Assembly (NCBI GenBank): GCA_965222215.1
Contig: OZ244931.1
Coordinates: 1,922,001 to 1,986,000 of the forward strand
Length of the DNA: 64,000 nucleotides
Direction: 5' to 3'
DNA from: JABJAG01 sp965222215
GTDB taxonomy: Bacteria > Pseudomonadota > Alphaproteobacteria > UBA6615
A model generated the notes under the pieces. The model saw nothing but the letters and a program-made list of their open reading frames with translations. It had not been told where the DNA came from and searched no databases. Below, in pieces: positions 13,401 to 18,614 of the stretch (the first letter of the stretch is position 1; each line of letters starts with the position of its first letter). Position numbers and translations under genes: made by a program.

Positions 13401-16400
13401 CCGCCATGATGCCCCGAGCCGGACGCCGAGCCGTGAGCCGAACCGCTCGCGGAACCCGAGCCCGAGCCATGACCATGGCCCGATGCCGAACCGGAGCCGG
13501 AACCGTGGGCGTGGCCCGATGCGGACCCCGAACCGGAACCGTGCCCCCAGCCCGAACCCGAACCGGAGCCCGAACCGTGGGCATGCCCGGAAGCTGAGCC
13601 AGAGCCGGAACCGTGCGCATGGCCCGACGCAGACCCGGAACCCGACGCATGGGCGCTGCCGGAGGCGGAGCCGGACGCCTGGCCGCCGCCCGATGCCGAA
13701 CCGGAATCCGGCGCACCGTCGTAGACCAGGCCCGGCCCGAAGAACGCGCCCTCGACGGTCACATTCAGGTTGATGTCGTTATGATCCTGGTCACCGCCGT
13801 TGACGATGTCTTCCCAGTTCATGTTGCCTTCGGGCGCGGCATCTTCCTCGTGGTCGAAGCCGCCCGGGTTCTGGTTCTCGTCCGAGAACAGAACGTCGGC
13901 ACCGGCGCCGGAAAGCGGAGCGCCGCCCTTCAGGATCTGCCAGTCGCCGCCCGACTGCTCGAACGTCACATCGTCGCCGTTCGAGAGGCCGCCGTTCAGG
14001 TCGGCGCCGTCCGGAATAATGAAGAAACCGAGCTTCTCGACACCGTCGAGGTCGTCGGCATCCAGCGTGATCGTGACAACGTCGCCAACGCCGTCACCCG
14101 CGGTCTTGACGTCCGCGAACATAACGGTGCCCGAAACCGGATTGCCGTCCGCACCTGCGAGGTAGTAACCGAAGCTGTTGTCGTGGCCGGCGAAGGAACT
14201 CAGGTAGTCGACATTGATGGTGATTTCGCACGCACCCGAGATGTCGTAGCAGCCGTCGTCGTTCTCAATCGTGTCGAAGGTGATGCCGCTCGGCGCATCG
14301 CCGTCGATGACATCGTTGCCGCTCTGCCCGTAGAGCTCGTCGTCACCGACGCCACCGACGATGGTGTCGTCACCGCCCTGGCCGTAAACGAGATCGTCAC
14401 CCGTGCCGCCGTCGATGACGTCGTCGCCGCCTTCGGCATCCGGCGCGGCCTTGATCTGGTCAGTGCCCTGATGGGCGACATCGATCCAGCCGTGGCCGCC
14501 CGAGGTGTAGGAATCGAGGAACCCGTCAGGGTTGTAGCTCGTCGAGACATCCGAGTTCGGGTGCAACCACATGCCGAGTTCGTCGCCGAACTCGATCCCG
14601 GTCCAGCCGCCCGCTTCCGTATACATCGGGTCATGGTCATTGATAACCGACGCATCGATGCTGAAGTGGAACGTGTGAACGTCGCCGGAAGCATCTGTTT
14701 CAAAAGTGATATCGTGGATCCAGCTCGCGTCCGCGATCGACGAAGCGATGGGATCCGGCGCCTGGGTGCCGGACTGCGAGGAACCGTCGAAATAGCTGGT
14801 CTGGGCATTCACGCCGTTATAGGCGTACGCCGTCAAAACCGGTTCCGCACCGCTCGCGTCAAAGTAGAGAAGCGCCAGCTCACCGCCGAGCCCCTTGGGG
14901 TTCGCGCCACTGTTGAGCGCCAGCGTGAAGCCGTTCGATTCACGCCCGTTTGTGTCGCTGACCACCATCGTGAAATCGAGGGTCTGGGACTCGATATCGA
15001 AGGTCGTGTTCAGGTTCTCGACCTTGCCGCCGGCCGTCGAATGACCGGTGTCGCCGAACTCCCAGTTCCATTCGTGACCGACGCAGTCGATGCTGCCGCT
15101 GTCACCGAGGATCACGTCATCGCCGGAACCGCCGTCGATGATGTCATCGCCATAGTCGCCGGTCCCCGGCACTTCGCCCTCGATGTATTCGAGGTGGAAA
15201 TCGCTGCCCGCTTCCGTCGTGTAGAACTGCAGGGTATCGAAACCGCCCGGAACCTCAATCGAGGCTTCGGCGCGACCGTCCGGGGAACCCGAAATCGCAT
15301 CGATTTCACCCGTGGCGACCTCAACGCCGTCCTTGAAGGCGCTCCAAGTCGCTGTCTCGACACCGTCAGCCGCCTGGCTTTCAGTAAAGAGCGCGCGCAG
15401 ACCGACCGTGACTTCGGTCAAATCAAGACCGCCAAAGTCAACTTCGATCCCTTCGATCCCGTGGACTTCCGGATCGCCGCCTTCGACACCGATCCCGCGG
15501 ATCGAGCCGCCCTGGGTCTCGAAATCGAACTCGCCGACCGTGCCGCCACCCAGATCGCTGAACGGGGTCACCGTCACCTGGTGGCCGAACAGTTCCTGGT
15601 TCCACAGCGCGTCAACGTCATAGTCGCCCTGCGGCACATCGCGACCGCCCAGCAGGAACAGGCCGCCCGGTTCGCCGACCTCGGTGTTGTCGCCGACGAT
15701 GTAGTCGTCACCCGAACCGCCGTTGATAACATCGTCACCGGCTTCGCCGGTTCCACCTTCAACAGTCGTGTACTCGATGGACTGCACATAATAGTCGGAG
15801 CTGTCGCTCGAACCCGGCGGCGTGCCGTTCGCATATTCACGGCCGGTGAACTCGATCGAGGAGAATTCCCCGATGCCCGACACCGTGAAGCTGCCGACAT
15901 TGCCGCCGCCGGTGATCTCGGGACCGAACTCTCCCTGGCCGACAAGATTGCCCTCGGCGTCATAAGCCTTCCACGCACCCTGCTCGCCACCATTCTCCGT
16001 CGCGTACATGCGCGCGACCGTGATTGTGGCCTCGGTCGCGGGCGCATCGAACGTCGCGATAAGGGTTTCCGACGAACCGTCGTCGTCGTGGTTGATCTGG
16101 TTGCCGACCGGGCTGCCGCCGGCCACACCGACGCCGTCTCCGTCATAGGTGACCGTCGCGGGCGAACCGTCGAAATCGAGGGCTGACAGCGTGACGCCCG
16201 CGTCGTTCCAGGCCTGCTCGTTGCCGTTGGCGAAGAAGGTCTCGGACGTGACGTTGCTTTCGGCGTTGTCGCCGATCAGAACATCGTCGCCCTGCTGGCC
16301 ATCGATAACGTCGTTGCCGGCGCCGCCGGTGATCGTGTCGTCGAACGAGCCGGACATGGCGCCGCCCTGGATCCCGACAATCTCGACCTCGGTGAAGCTG

Positions 16401-18085
16401 ACCTTCAGGTCTTCGTCACAATAGGTCTTCTTGTTGAGATAACCGCCGAGCGCGAGCTCATGCTCGCCCGCCGGCAGGTCGCCGACGTCGATCGTGACCT
16501 CGACCCAGCCGCTGTCGAAATCGCTGCCGCCGTTGCCGTCACCGGCCTGGCGCAGCACGTAGTCATTGCCGCCGACGCCGATCAGGTCGCCGTTGATCGA
16601 CACCAGAACTTCGCCGTACTCGTCGGACTCGAACTCGCTCGACATCTCGAGCCGGTACTTGAACGTAATGGTGTTGTCGCTGGAATCGCCGTCGACCGTG
16701 AAGGTCTTGGTGAAACCGCCGGACATGCCATAGATGTCGGCGCCGTCGATTCCGCCGAGCGCAACGGAGATTTCTCCGTCACCGGCATGATAGGCGCCGG
16801 ATTCATATGGCGGACAGTCGGTCCCGCGGAATGTGTCGTCCTGGTAGCTGAACCCACCGTCGTCGCTATCGAAATCTTCGGAAAGCACCGTGACCGGACC
16901 GGACGACTCGACGTCGTCACCCGGCGTGTCGCCGTAGATGGTGTCCTCACCGGCGCCGCCGTTCAGCGTGTCGTCGCCCGCGCCGCCGATCAGCGTGTCG
17001 TCGCCGTCATCGCCGTCGATCTTGTCGTCGAGGCCGCGGCCCGTGATGTTGTCGTCGCCGTCGCCCGCATTAAAGGTGCGGCTGGTGTCGAAACCGGCCT
17101 CGGCCGCTTCGCCCGCATCGGACGCCATGGTGACCGTGTCGTCGCCGTCGAGGGCGTCATACTGGGTGCCGTCCTCATAGGTTCCCGCCTGGACGTCGTC
17201 AAAATCGACGCCGTCCGGGTTCTGGGTAAACAGCGGATCCAGGTCGAGATCGACCGGCTCGCCGTCGACGAGAATCGTAAGCGCTTCCCAGTCCTGAACC
17301 TCGATGCCGAGGTTGGAGAAGGTTTCGCGCGCGCCGCTGTCGGTCGCGGAATCATTGTTGGTCGCGATGAACTGGGCCAGTGCAAACAGGTCGGACTGGA
17401 TACCCGAATCGGCGAACTGCGCACCGGTCAGCGAGATAACAAGCGTGTCCGTGCCCGTGCCGCCATCGTACCAGTCGACGCCGCCGCCGTTTTCGCCACC
17501 GACGAACACACCGGTGTCGTCGCCACTGTCGCCATCGACGCTGTCGCGGCCGACGCCGCCGTCGAGGATATCGTTGCCCGAGCCGCCCTTGAGCGTGTCG
17601 TCACCGAGCTGGCCCAGCACAAGATCGTCGCCCGAGCCGCCGTCGAGATAATCGTTGAACGACACGTCGGCGCTGCCGCTGCCGCTACCGCTTCCCGAAC
17701 CTTGGTGAGAACCGCTGGCACTGCCCGAGCCCGAGCCCCGGTGAGACCCGCCGCCGCTGCCCGAACCCGAACCGTGGTGAGAACCGCTACCGCTGGCGGA
17801 CCCGCTTCCGCCCGGCTGGCCGTCGCCCATCAGGACATCGTTGCCGTCGCCGCCATACAGCTTGTCAGCCCCGGCACCGCCAACGAGCGTGTCGTCGCCC
17901 GACCCGCCTTTCAGCTTGTCGTTCCCGGTCCCGCCATCGACCCAGTCGTCACCGCTTCCAGCGTCGACGTAGTCGTTGCCGCCACCAGCCTCGACCCGAT
18001 CATCGCCGCCTTTGGCGTAGATCTTGTCGTTCCGGCCGGTGCCCTGCAGGCTGTTATCGCCGTTATTGCCGTTGATTCGTGCCAT
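1..18085 (-). CDS. Giant RTX / VCBS / FG-GAP surface protein (3' end beyond window)
   Basis: A single minus-strand frame is open from ATG 18085 to the left edge (about 6028 codons, no stop seen), so the C-terminus is missing. I read this frame through most of its length. Residues 1-90 are RTX nonapeptide repeats (GGxGxD type). A Gly/Ser/His linker, an RTX block and a 'VQDWE' module follow at about 91-290. RTX stretches and unassigned beta-rich domains fill about 290-1455. After a second, longer linker and a second RTX/VQDWE module come VCBS and cadherin-like repeats plus two seven-bladed FG-GAP propellers. The acidic repeats suggest a Ca2+-dependent extracellular adhesin. No N-terminal signal peptide is seen; RTX proteins normally use a C-terminal type I signal, which would lie outside the window. 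An AAGGG stretch sits about 9 nt before the start. No secretion genes are nearby. An exoenzyme or matrix protein is the alternative. Confidence 0.93.
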   Translation of the reverse strand, partial: MARINGNNGDNSLQGTGRNDKIYAKGGDDRVEAGGGNDYVDAGSGDDWVDGGTGNDKLKGGSGDDTLVGGAGADKLYGGDGNDVLMGDGQPGGSGSASGSGSHHGSGSGSGGGSHRGSGSGSASGSHQGSGSGSGSGSADVSFNDYLDGGSGDDLVLGQLGDDTLKGGSGNDILDGGVGRDSVDGDSGDDTGVFVGGENGGGVDWYDGGTGTDTLVISLTGAQFADSGIQSDLFALAQFIATNNDSATDSGARETFSNLGIEVQDWEALTILVDGEPVDLDLDPLFTQNPDGVDFDDVQAGTYEDGTQYDALDGDDTVTMASDAGEAAEAGFDTSRTFNAGDGDDNITGRGLDDKIDGDDGDDTLIGGAGDDTLNGGAGEDTIYGDTPGDDVESSGPVTVLSEDFDSDDGGFSYQDDTFRGTDCPPYESGAYHAGDGEISVALGGIDGADIYGMSGGFTKTFTVDGDSSDNTITFKYRLEMSSEFESDEYGEVLVSINGDLIGVGGNDYVLRQAGDGNGGSDFDSGWVEVTIDVGDLPAGEHELALGGYLNKKTYCDEDLKVSFTEVEIVGIQGGAMSGSFDDTITGGAGNDVIDGQQGDDVLIGDNAESNVTSETFFANGNEQAWNDAGVTLSALDFDGSPATVTYDGDGVGVAGGSPVGNQINHDDDGSSETLIATFDAPATEATITVARMYATENGGEQGAWKAYDAEGNLVGQGEFGPEITGGGNVGSFTVSGIGEFSSIEFTGREYANGTPPGSSDSSDYYVQSIEYTTVEGGTGEAGDDVINGGSGDDYIVGDNTEVGEPGGLFLLGGRDVPQGDYDVDALWNQELFGHQVTVTPFSDLGGGTVGEFDFETQGGSIRGIGVEGGDPEVHGIEGIEVDFGGLDLTEVTVGLRALFTESQAADGVETATWSAFKDGVEVATGEIDAISGSPDGRAEASIEVPGGFDTLQFYTTEAGSDFHLEYIEGEVPGTGDYGDDIIDGGSGDDVILGDSGSIDCVGHEWNWEFGDTGHSTAGGKVENLNTTFDIESQTLDFTMVVSDTNGRESNGFTLALNSGANPKGLGGELALLYFDASGAEPVLTAYAYNGVNAQTSYFDGSSQSGTQAPDPIASSIADASWIHDITFETDASGDVHTFHFSIDASVINDHDPMYTEAGGWTGIEFGDELGMWLHPNSDVSTSYNPDGFLDSYTSGGHGWIDVAHQGTDQIKAAPDAEGGDDVIDGGTGDDLVYGQGGDDTIVGGVGDDELYGQSGNDVIDGDAPSGITFDTIENDDGCYDISGACEITINVDYLSSFAGHDNSFGYYLAGADGNPVSGTVMFADVKTAGDGVGDVVTITLDADDLDGVEKLGFFIIPDGADLNGGLSNGDDVTFEQSGGDWQILKGGAPLSGAGADVLFSDENQNPGGFDHEEDAAPEGNMNWEDIVNGGDQDHNDINLNVTVEGAFFGPGLVYDGAPDSGSASGGGQASGSASGSAHASGSGSASGHAHGSGSGSASGHAHGSGSGSGSGWGHGSGSGSASGHAHGSGSGSASGHGHGSGSGSASGSAHGSASGSGHHGGSGSASGSASHAGSGSGGVEISFNDYLDGGAGDDILDGNLGADVVYGNDGNDIGEFIVGEYGGLDQYDGGTGTDTLRLFLTSEQFADPNIQAEVQALRNFIAANADPSTDAGPTATFTLLDLQVQDWEELEIFVDGKPLVDNELVDAVDDSADAEEGGPAVVIDVLNNDDAPDGVGSVTIVTPPGQGTATVNPDNTISFDPNGEFDSLAEGETATVTFTYELEDTDGDTDIATVTVTVTGTNDEPTITVVPGNGDSVDGDVKEIADGAPGENTDDLTANGSITFDDADLSDSHTVSSAPNGGGYIGTFNATIATVATGAGAGSIDWDFTVNDGLLDSLNEGEQIVQSYDVTVDDGNGGTDTQTITITIEGTNDAPVVQDVTVTGVTEDSPPVTDDFDGDDVDNEDDPSSLTYTITTPPSEGIAINNGDGTFSFDPNGDFSDLGSGESREVTFTYTATDAQGAVSNTGTVTVTVTGANEDPIVDIANTDDSGSVKEIADNAPGENTDDLTANGVITFDDADVSDSHTVSASPNGGGYIGTFNAVLTTAATGPGAGSIDWDFTVNDGLLDSLNEGEQIVQSYDVTIDDGNGGTDTQTVTITIEGTNDAPIVQDVTVTGVIEDGATVTDSFDGDDVDDEDDGSTLTYNITSAPSEGSVANNGDGTFTFDPEDDFQDLAEGETRDVTFEYTATDAQGAVSNTGTVTVTVTGTNDEPTITVVPGNGDSVDGDVKEIADNATGENVDDLTANGSITFDDADLSDGHTISSSPNGGGYIGTFNAIIATSATGASAGSIDWDFTVNDGLLDSLNEGEQIVQSYDVTVDDGNGGTDTQTVTITIEGTNDAPIVQDVAVTGVIEDGAPVSDSFDGDDVDDEDDGSTLTYDITSAPSEGSVVNNGDGTFTFDPEDDFQDLAVGETRDVTFEYTATDAQSAVSNTGTVTVTVTGTNDDPVAKDDAFTITEDFILTGNVLGDNGNGADSDIDNGDTINVVETVITTAEGGTVTMLPDGSFSYTPFEHFSGTDTFEYTIVDSQGATDTATATITVIPDADVPDITVVEPARGNPGQPIPLDITIEFPDQDGSEVHTITICDVPEGATFNNGTQNPDGSWSMTQADLVGLTITTPPFSTPAFAPTYDLSTLLPANGGDGSQGFIINGIGNLEPDPGPSNSQTDALGYDVSNAGDVNGDGIDDVIVSAILGESTQTNEGEAYVIFGTDQGFDPEFEVFDLLASQGGDGSEGFVIRGIDADDRLGLNVRSAGDVNGDGIDDIITGSFKANPNGENDAGQAYVIFGTNSGFDAEIEMDSLDGTNGYQINGDPLFVSTSNDFTGYSVGGGYDMDGDGIDDILVGARGNDPVLGINDNGATYLVLGGESRLASLDAADGTVDGEINLEEFIVDGVNIFEFEGVDAGDHSGVSVSGSSDLNGDGIDDILIGARHGDPNGSNSGEVYVVFGGLDNLQAMDAIGEIAPLPGDPILPPDGEIQLAYIDGQYGYVFDGVGAADRAGRSVSDAGDLNGDGLSDIIIGAYGADGTTGEGYVVFGGLDNFQTLDAEDGSVDGHIELSELFAANGGDGSGGFVITAENAGDRLGQNVRNAGDVNGDGLDDLIIGAPNSDASGGNAGTTYVVFGSSGGFGAELNLDDIRTGDGSDGFAIDGINAFDLSGWSVSGAGDVNGDGIDDIVIGAYGGDPHGNTSGEAYVIFGRTGLSVEDFTLTIKATATEQANGDSETSTDTLLVDINEAPNVDDEVFDIDENSPNGTSVGSADGTDPDAGDTITYAITGGTGVGVFDIDETTGEITVIDGSQLDFETTESFTLTVEVTDTLGLTDTGVITINLNDVDENQLVDATDDTGTVSEDGPGVIIDVVANDDVPDGLGGVTVVTGPSEGTATVNPDNTITFDPNGDFDDLAVGESREVTFTYEVEDTDGDTDIATVTVTVTGTNDDPEISVVPGNGDSVDGDVKEIADNAPGENVDDLTANGSITFDDADISDGHTISASPNGGGYIGTFNAVIATSATGAGEGSIDWDFTVNDGLLDSLNEGEQIVQSYDVTVDDGNGGTDTQTVTITIEGTNDAPIVQDVTVTGVIEDGSAVSGNFDGDDVDNEDDGSTLTYSITTPPSEGAAINNGDGTFTFDPEDDFQDLAVGETRDVTFEYTAADAQGAVSNTGTVTVTVTGTNDEPTITVVPGNGDSVDGDIKEIADNATGENVDDLTANGSITFDDADLSDGHTISSSPNAGGYIGTFNAVIATAATGAGNGSIDWDFTVNDGLLDSLNEGEQIVQSYDVTIDDGNGGTDTQTVTITIEGTNDAPIVQDVTVTGVIEDGATVTDSFDGDDVDNEDDGSTLTYNITSAPAEGSVANNGDGTFTFDPEDDFQDLAVGETRDVTFEYTATDAQGAVSNTGTVTVTVTGTNDEPTITVVPGNGDSVDGDVKEIADNATGENVDDLTTSGSITFDDADLSDGHTVSSAPNGGGYIGTFNATIATVATGAGAGSIDWDFTVNDGLLDSLNEGEQIVQSYDVTIDDGNGGTDTQTVTITIEGTNDAPVVQDVTVTGAVEDGPTVTDSFDGDDVDDEDDGSTLTYNITSAPSEGSVVNNGDGTFTFDPEDDFQDLAPGETRDVTFNYTATDAQSAVSNTGTVTVTVVGTNDAPVVQNVGPGEDVTGVEDGPTVSGAFDGDDPDSDDNPSTLTYDITSTPSEGSVVNNGDGTFTFDPEDDFQDLAVGESRDVTFNYTATDSHSAVSNTGVVTITILGTNDDPEITIVPGNGDSVDGDVKEIADNATGENVDDLTANGSITFDDADLSDGHTISTSPNGGGYVGTFNAVIVTAATGAGAGSIDWDFTVNDGLLDSLNEGEQVVQSYDVTVDDGNGGTDTQTVTITIEGTNDAPIVQDVTVTGAVEDGAPVTDSFDGDDVDNEDDGSTLTYNITSAPSEGSVANNGDGTFTFDPEDDFQDLSVGETRDVTFTYEATDAQGAVSNTGTVTVTVAGTNDDPVVQDIAAAVSEDGPAVVDAFDGDDPDSDDNPSTLTYTITSTPVAGLVINNGDGTFSFDPNGEFESLATGESEDVTFTYTATDSHGAVSNTGTVTVTINGENDAPVAQDDEFTVTEDIVLTGNVLADNGNGADSDVDASDVITVVETSITTAEGGTVTMSSDGSFSYTPFEHFSGTDTFTYTIDDGNGGTDTATAIITVIPDADVPGITVVEPARGNAGDPIPLDITIEFPDQDGSELHTITICDVPEGATLNNGTQNPDGSWSLTPADLAGLTITTGSPEPVFGGTFDLADLKNSNGGDGSDGFVLNGTLVGTATGFDVGSAGDINGDGFSDILTGAILGDPDGVTNAGYVFLHFGEASNDGEFDLNVSDPEFTGYRFDGVDIDDRTGAAVRGVGDVNGDGFDDIFIGAHLANPDGNNSGRGYVIFGSAGNTNLADLDDDDGTADGIIKLSELLISGGGDGSKGFVVNGTPETPATSNDFGGYSLGGGIDFNGDGTDDLIFGSRGNDWARDLNGNGSINPNTEVLIDAGSTYIIYGDDAGFSAEFNVGDLMDANGDGGSQGIGDGSAGLVIRGIGTADQSGYQLSGVADMNSDGMDEVLIGARQADPNGSNSGQAYLVFGFDTTGTPELDLSLLDGTNGFTFNGVGANDRLGRATGDAGDLNGDGITDIIIGSYNNDDGGSNAGQAYVVFGGLANLGDLDSEDGSADGTIEMSELLAANGGDGSNGFVITGEAAGDTAGWYTRGAGDINNDGYDDIIVGAPRADNNGGNSGSAYVVFGKASGFGAEVNLDDIASGNGSDGFAINGIGFGNFAGWSVNAAGDVNGDGIDDLVIGAYGNDNARGDTYVIYGRDQQDDIDDFTLTIKADATEQANGDSETSTDTLLVDINKAPTVENDTFDLDENEANGTSVGFADGSDPDSVDTITYAITGGTGVGVFDIDATTGEITVIDGSQLDFETTPSFNLWVEVTDTLGLTDNGIITINLNDVFENSLLDAIDDTANATEDGPSVIIDVAANDDIPDGLVSVTLLSQPGEGSASVNPDNTITFDPGSDFQDLAPGATRDVTFTYEAEDAQGDTDTATVTVTVTGTNDDPVVQDVATTVGEDGPAVSGSFDGDDPDSDDDGSTLSYTITSGPSEGSVVNNGDGTFSFDPNGDFDDLAVGESRDVTFEYTATDSHSAVSNTGTVTVTVTGTNDDPTISVAGTDDTGSVTELTDTDAGENVDDLTSTGTITFDDADLSDGHTVSATPNGAGYIGTFGAVVGTAATGAGAGEIDWTFTVNDSLLDSLNLGDQIVQSYDVTVDDGNGGTAVQTVTITMTGTNDAPEITFTAGEEEGSVTEDDATNTVSGQLDGNDVDTGATEAWTVVGGGVGTYGTLTVDGTGQWTYTLDNATPALDSLDTGETDTEVFTVQVEDDNGATDTQTVTITINGNTDNELVTATDDTGNASEDGPSVDIDVLGNDVFPDGLGGVSILVQPSGGT
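1870..3575 (-). repeat. FG-GAP propeller 2 (seven blades)
   Basis: A second set of seven FG-GAP repeats, paralogous to propeller 1 and in the same position relative to its neighbours. The DVNGDGxxD loops show on the plus strand as repeats of the type gccgtcgccgttgacgtcgcc near 3460, 3240, 2965, 2660, 2450, 2190 and 1965. Confidence 0.87.
3830..7900 (-). repeat. VCBS / cadherin-like repeat array 2
   Basis: Eleven tandem units with the same building blocks as array 1: a cadherin-like opening unit, then long and short units. Alternation is broken at about 5150-5787 and 4135-4765, where two short units lie next to each other. The array ends in the same FEHFSGTDTFEYT-type unit ahead of propeller 2. 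The extra units explain why this superblock is longer than the first. Confidence 0.85.
5928..6033 (-). repeat. 106-bp exact repeat, copy A
   Basis: Part of a long VCBS unit in array 2. I compared it base by base with 12423-12528 and found no difference over 106 bp, whereas the flanks and the other copies of this unit differ at several third positions. This suggests recent recombination or gene conversion within the gene. Confidence 0.9.
8293..10000 (-). repeat. FG-GAP propeller 1 (seven blades)
   Basis: Seven FG-GAP repeats inside the giant protein, each with a variant of AGDVNGDGIDDIIIGA followed by a YVVFG strand. Seven is the number needed to close an integrin-alpha-type beta-propeller. 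The DxNGDGxxD loops are calcium-binding. A cadherin-type unit (FDIDEN, VFDIDETTGEI) follows on the C-terminal side. Confidence 0.88.
10265..12985 (-). repeat. VCBS / cadherin-like repeat array 1
   Basis: Eight tandem units inside the giant protein. The first is an 'AVDD...' cadherin-like unit. Then units of about 130 residues (containing DGDVKEIAD, GGYIGTFNA and NDGLLDSLNEGEQ) alternate three times with units of about 105 residues (containing SNTGTVTVTVTG). A unit with FEHFSGTDTFEYT closes the array. Most boundaries carry GTND or a close variant. Repeats of this type form extended, often Ca2+-stiffened stalks in bacterial adhesins. Confidence 0.85.
12423..12528 (-). repeat. 106-bp exact repeat, copy B
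   Basis: Identical to 5928-6033, about 6.5 kb away in the same gene and in the same orientation. It lies in the first long VCBS unit of array 1. Confidence 0.9.
13355..13709 (-). repeat. Gly/Ser/Ala/His low-complexity linker 2 of the giant protein
   Basis: About 118 residues of repeated GSGSGSASGHAH-like units, with a single Trp. It is more than twice as long as linker 1 and, like it, leads straight into an SFNDYLDGG RTX block. The repetitive DNA should be prone to length change by slippage. Confidence 0.85.
17669..17818 (-). repeat. Gly/Ser/His low-complexity linker 1 of the giant protein
   Basis: About 50 residues made almost only of Gly, Ser, Ala and scattered His (units such as GSGSHHGSGSGS), between the first RTX block and the RTX block that starts with SFNDYLDGG. 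Probably a flexible spacer. The His residues are unusual for a plain GS linker and may bind metal or respond to pH (inference). Confidence 0.85.
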
Positions 18086-18304
18086 TTCTGGTCGCCCTTA
18101 CTTGGCTTCAGTGCGGGGGTACGCAAACTCGGTTCTCAATTCGAAACCTGCCGCACAGTTCATTTTCATAAACTGTTAATAAGCAAGATTCGTACCACTT
18201 ACTTCACACTCTTCATCGACGATCCGGCAAACGCACAGGCAAGATCGCCCTCCGATGTTCTCGTCCGGTAGCCTCCCCCGCTCTCGGCACAATCACGATC
18301 GAAA

Positions 18305-18325
18305 TTGCATGCTTATTGTATGCAA
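18305..18325. promoter_or_regulatory. Possible operator dyad TTGCAT-N9-ATGCAA
   Basis: Perfect 6-bp arms around a 9-bp centre, with partial symmetry continuing inward (GC/GT). It lies in the AT-rich divergent region. Such a dyad could bind a dimeric repressor, but no cognate regulator gene is in the window. Confidence 0.35.
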
Positions 18326-18335
18326 AGAACTGCCT

Positions 18336-18357
18336 GTTTCAACAAAATATTTGAAAC
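18336..18357. promoter_or_regulatory. Inverted repeat GTTTCAA-N8-TTGAAAC followed by T5
   Basis: Perfect 7-bp arms around CAAAATAT, followed by TTTTT on the plus strand. Either a second operator-like dyad or a weak terminator-like hairpin. No plus-strand gene ends just upstream, so an operator seems the better guess. Confidence 0.3.
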
Positions 18358-18614
18358 TTTTTGCAGACATTTTAGCGAGTTGCGCCGAAAGAGTCGGTTA
18401 ACCCAGTTAAACCGCCGGGCGCCCCCGCTGTGCACGATCTGCAACCGCCCCGTGCTAAATCTGCATACCGGATTACGCGATAAACTGGCCCGGCTGCGTC
18501 GCAGAGTGATAACTTCCGGGCTTCATAGCCCCGACATTTCGCATTTTGAGTGTCCCAATTTGCGAATTTCGGCCAGACCACCGCACTCTCGCACGCCCTT
18601 CCCAAGGTTGCATT

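Larger units (their letters stand above)
18086..18614. other. Divergent intergenic region with two inverted repeats
   Basis: About 530 bp between the divergent starts of the giant RTX gene and the EamA permease. It is clearly more AT-rich than its surroundings, especially 18160-18200 and 18290-18375, and should hold both promoters; I cannot place -35/-10 boxes with confidence. ORFs here (for example one starting at TTG 18305) run antisense or out of frame into the permease and look like shadows. Two dyads at 18305-18325 and 18336-18357 are listed separately. Confidence 0.6.

Noticed and set aside
13162..13716. Minus-strand Arg/Pro/Ala-rich ORF
   Set aside because: It is an out-of-frame reading of the Gly/Ser/His linker DNA.
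17669..17818. Possible tandem-repeat array of CRISPR type in the linker DNA
   Set aside because: The repeats are short codon-level repeats in frame with the protein, without spacers.
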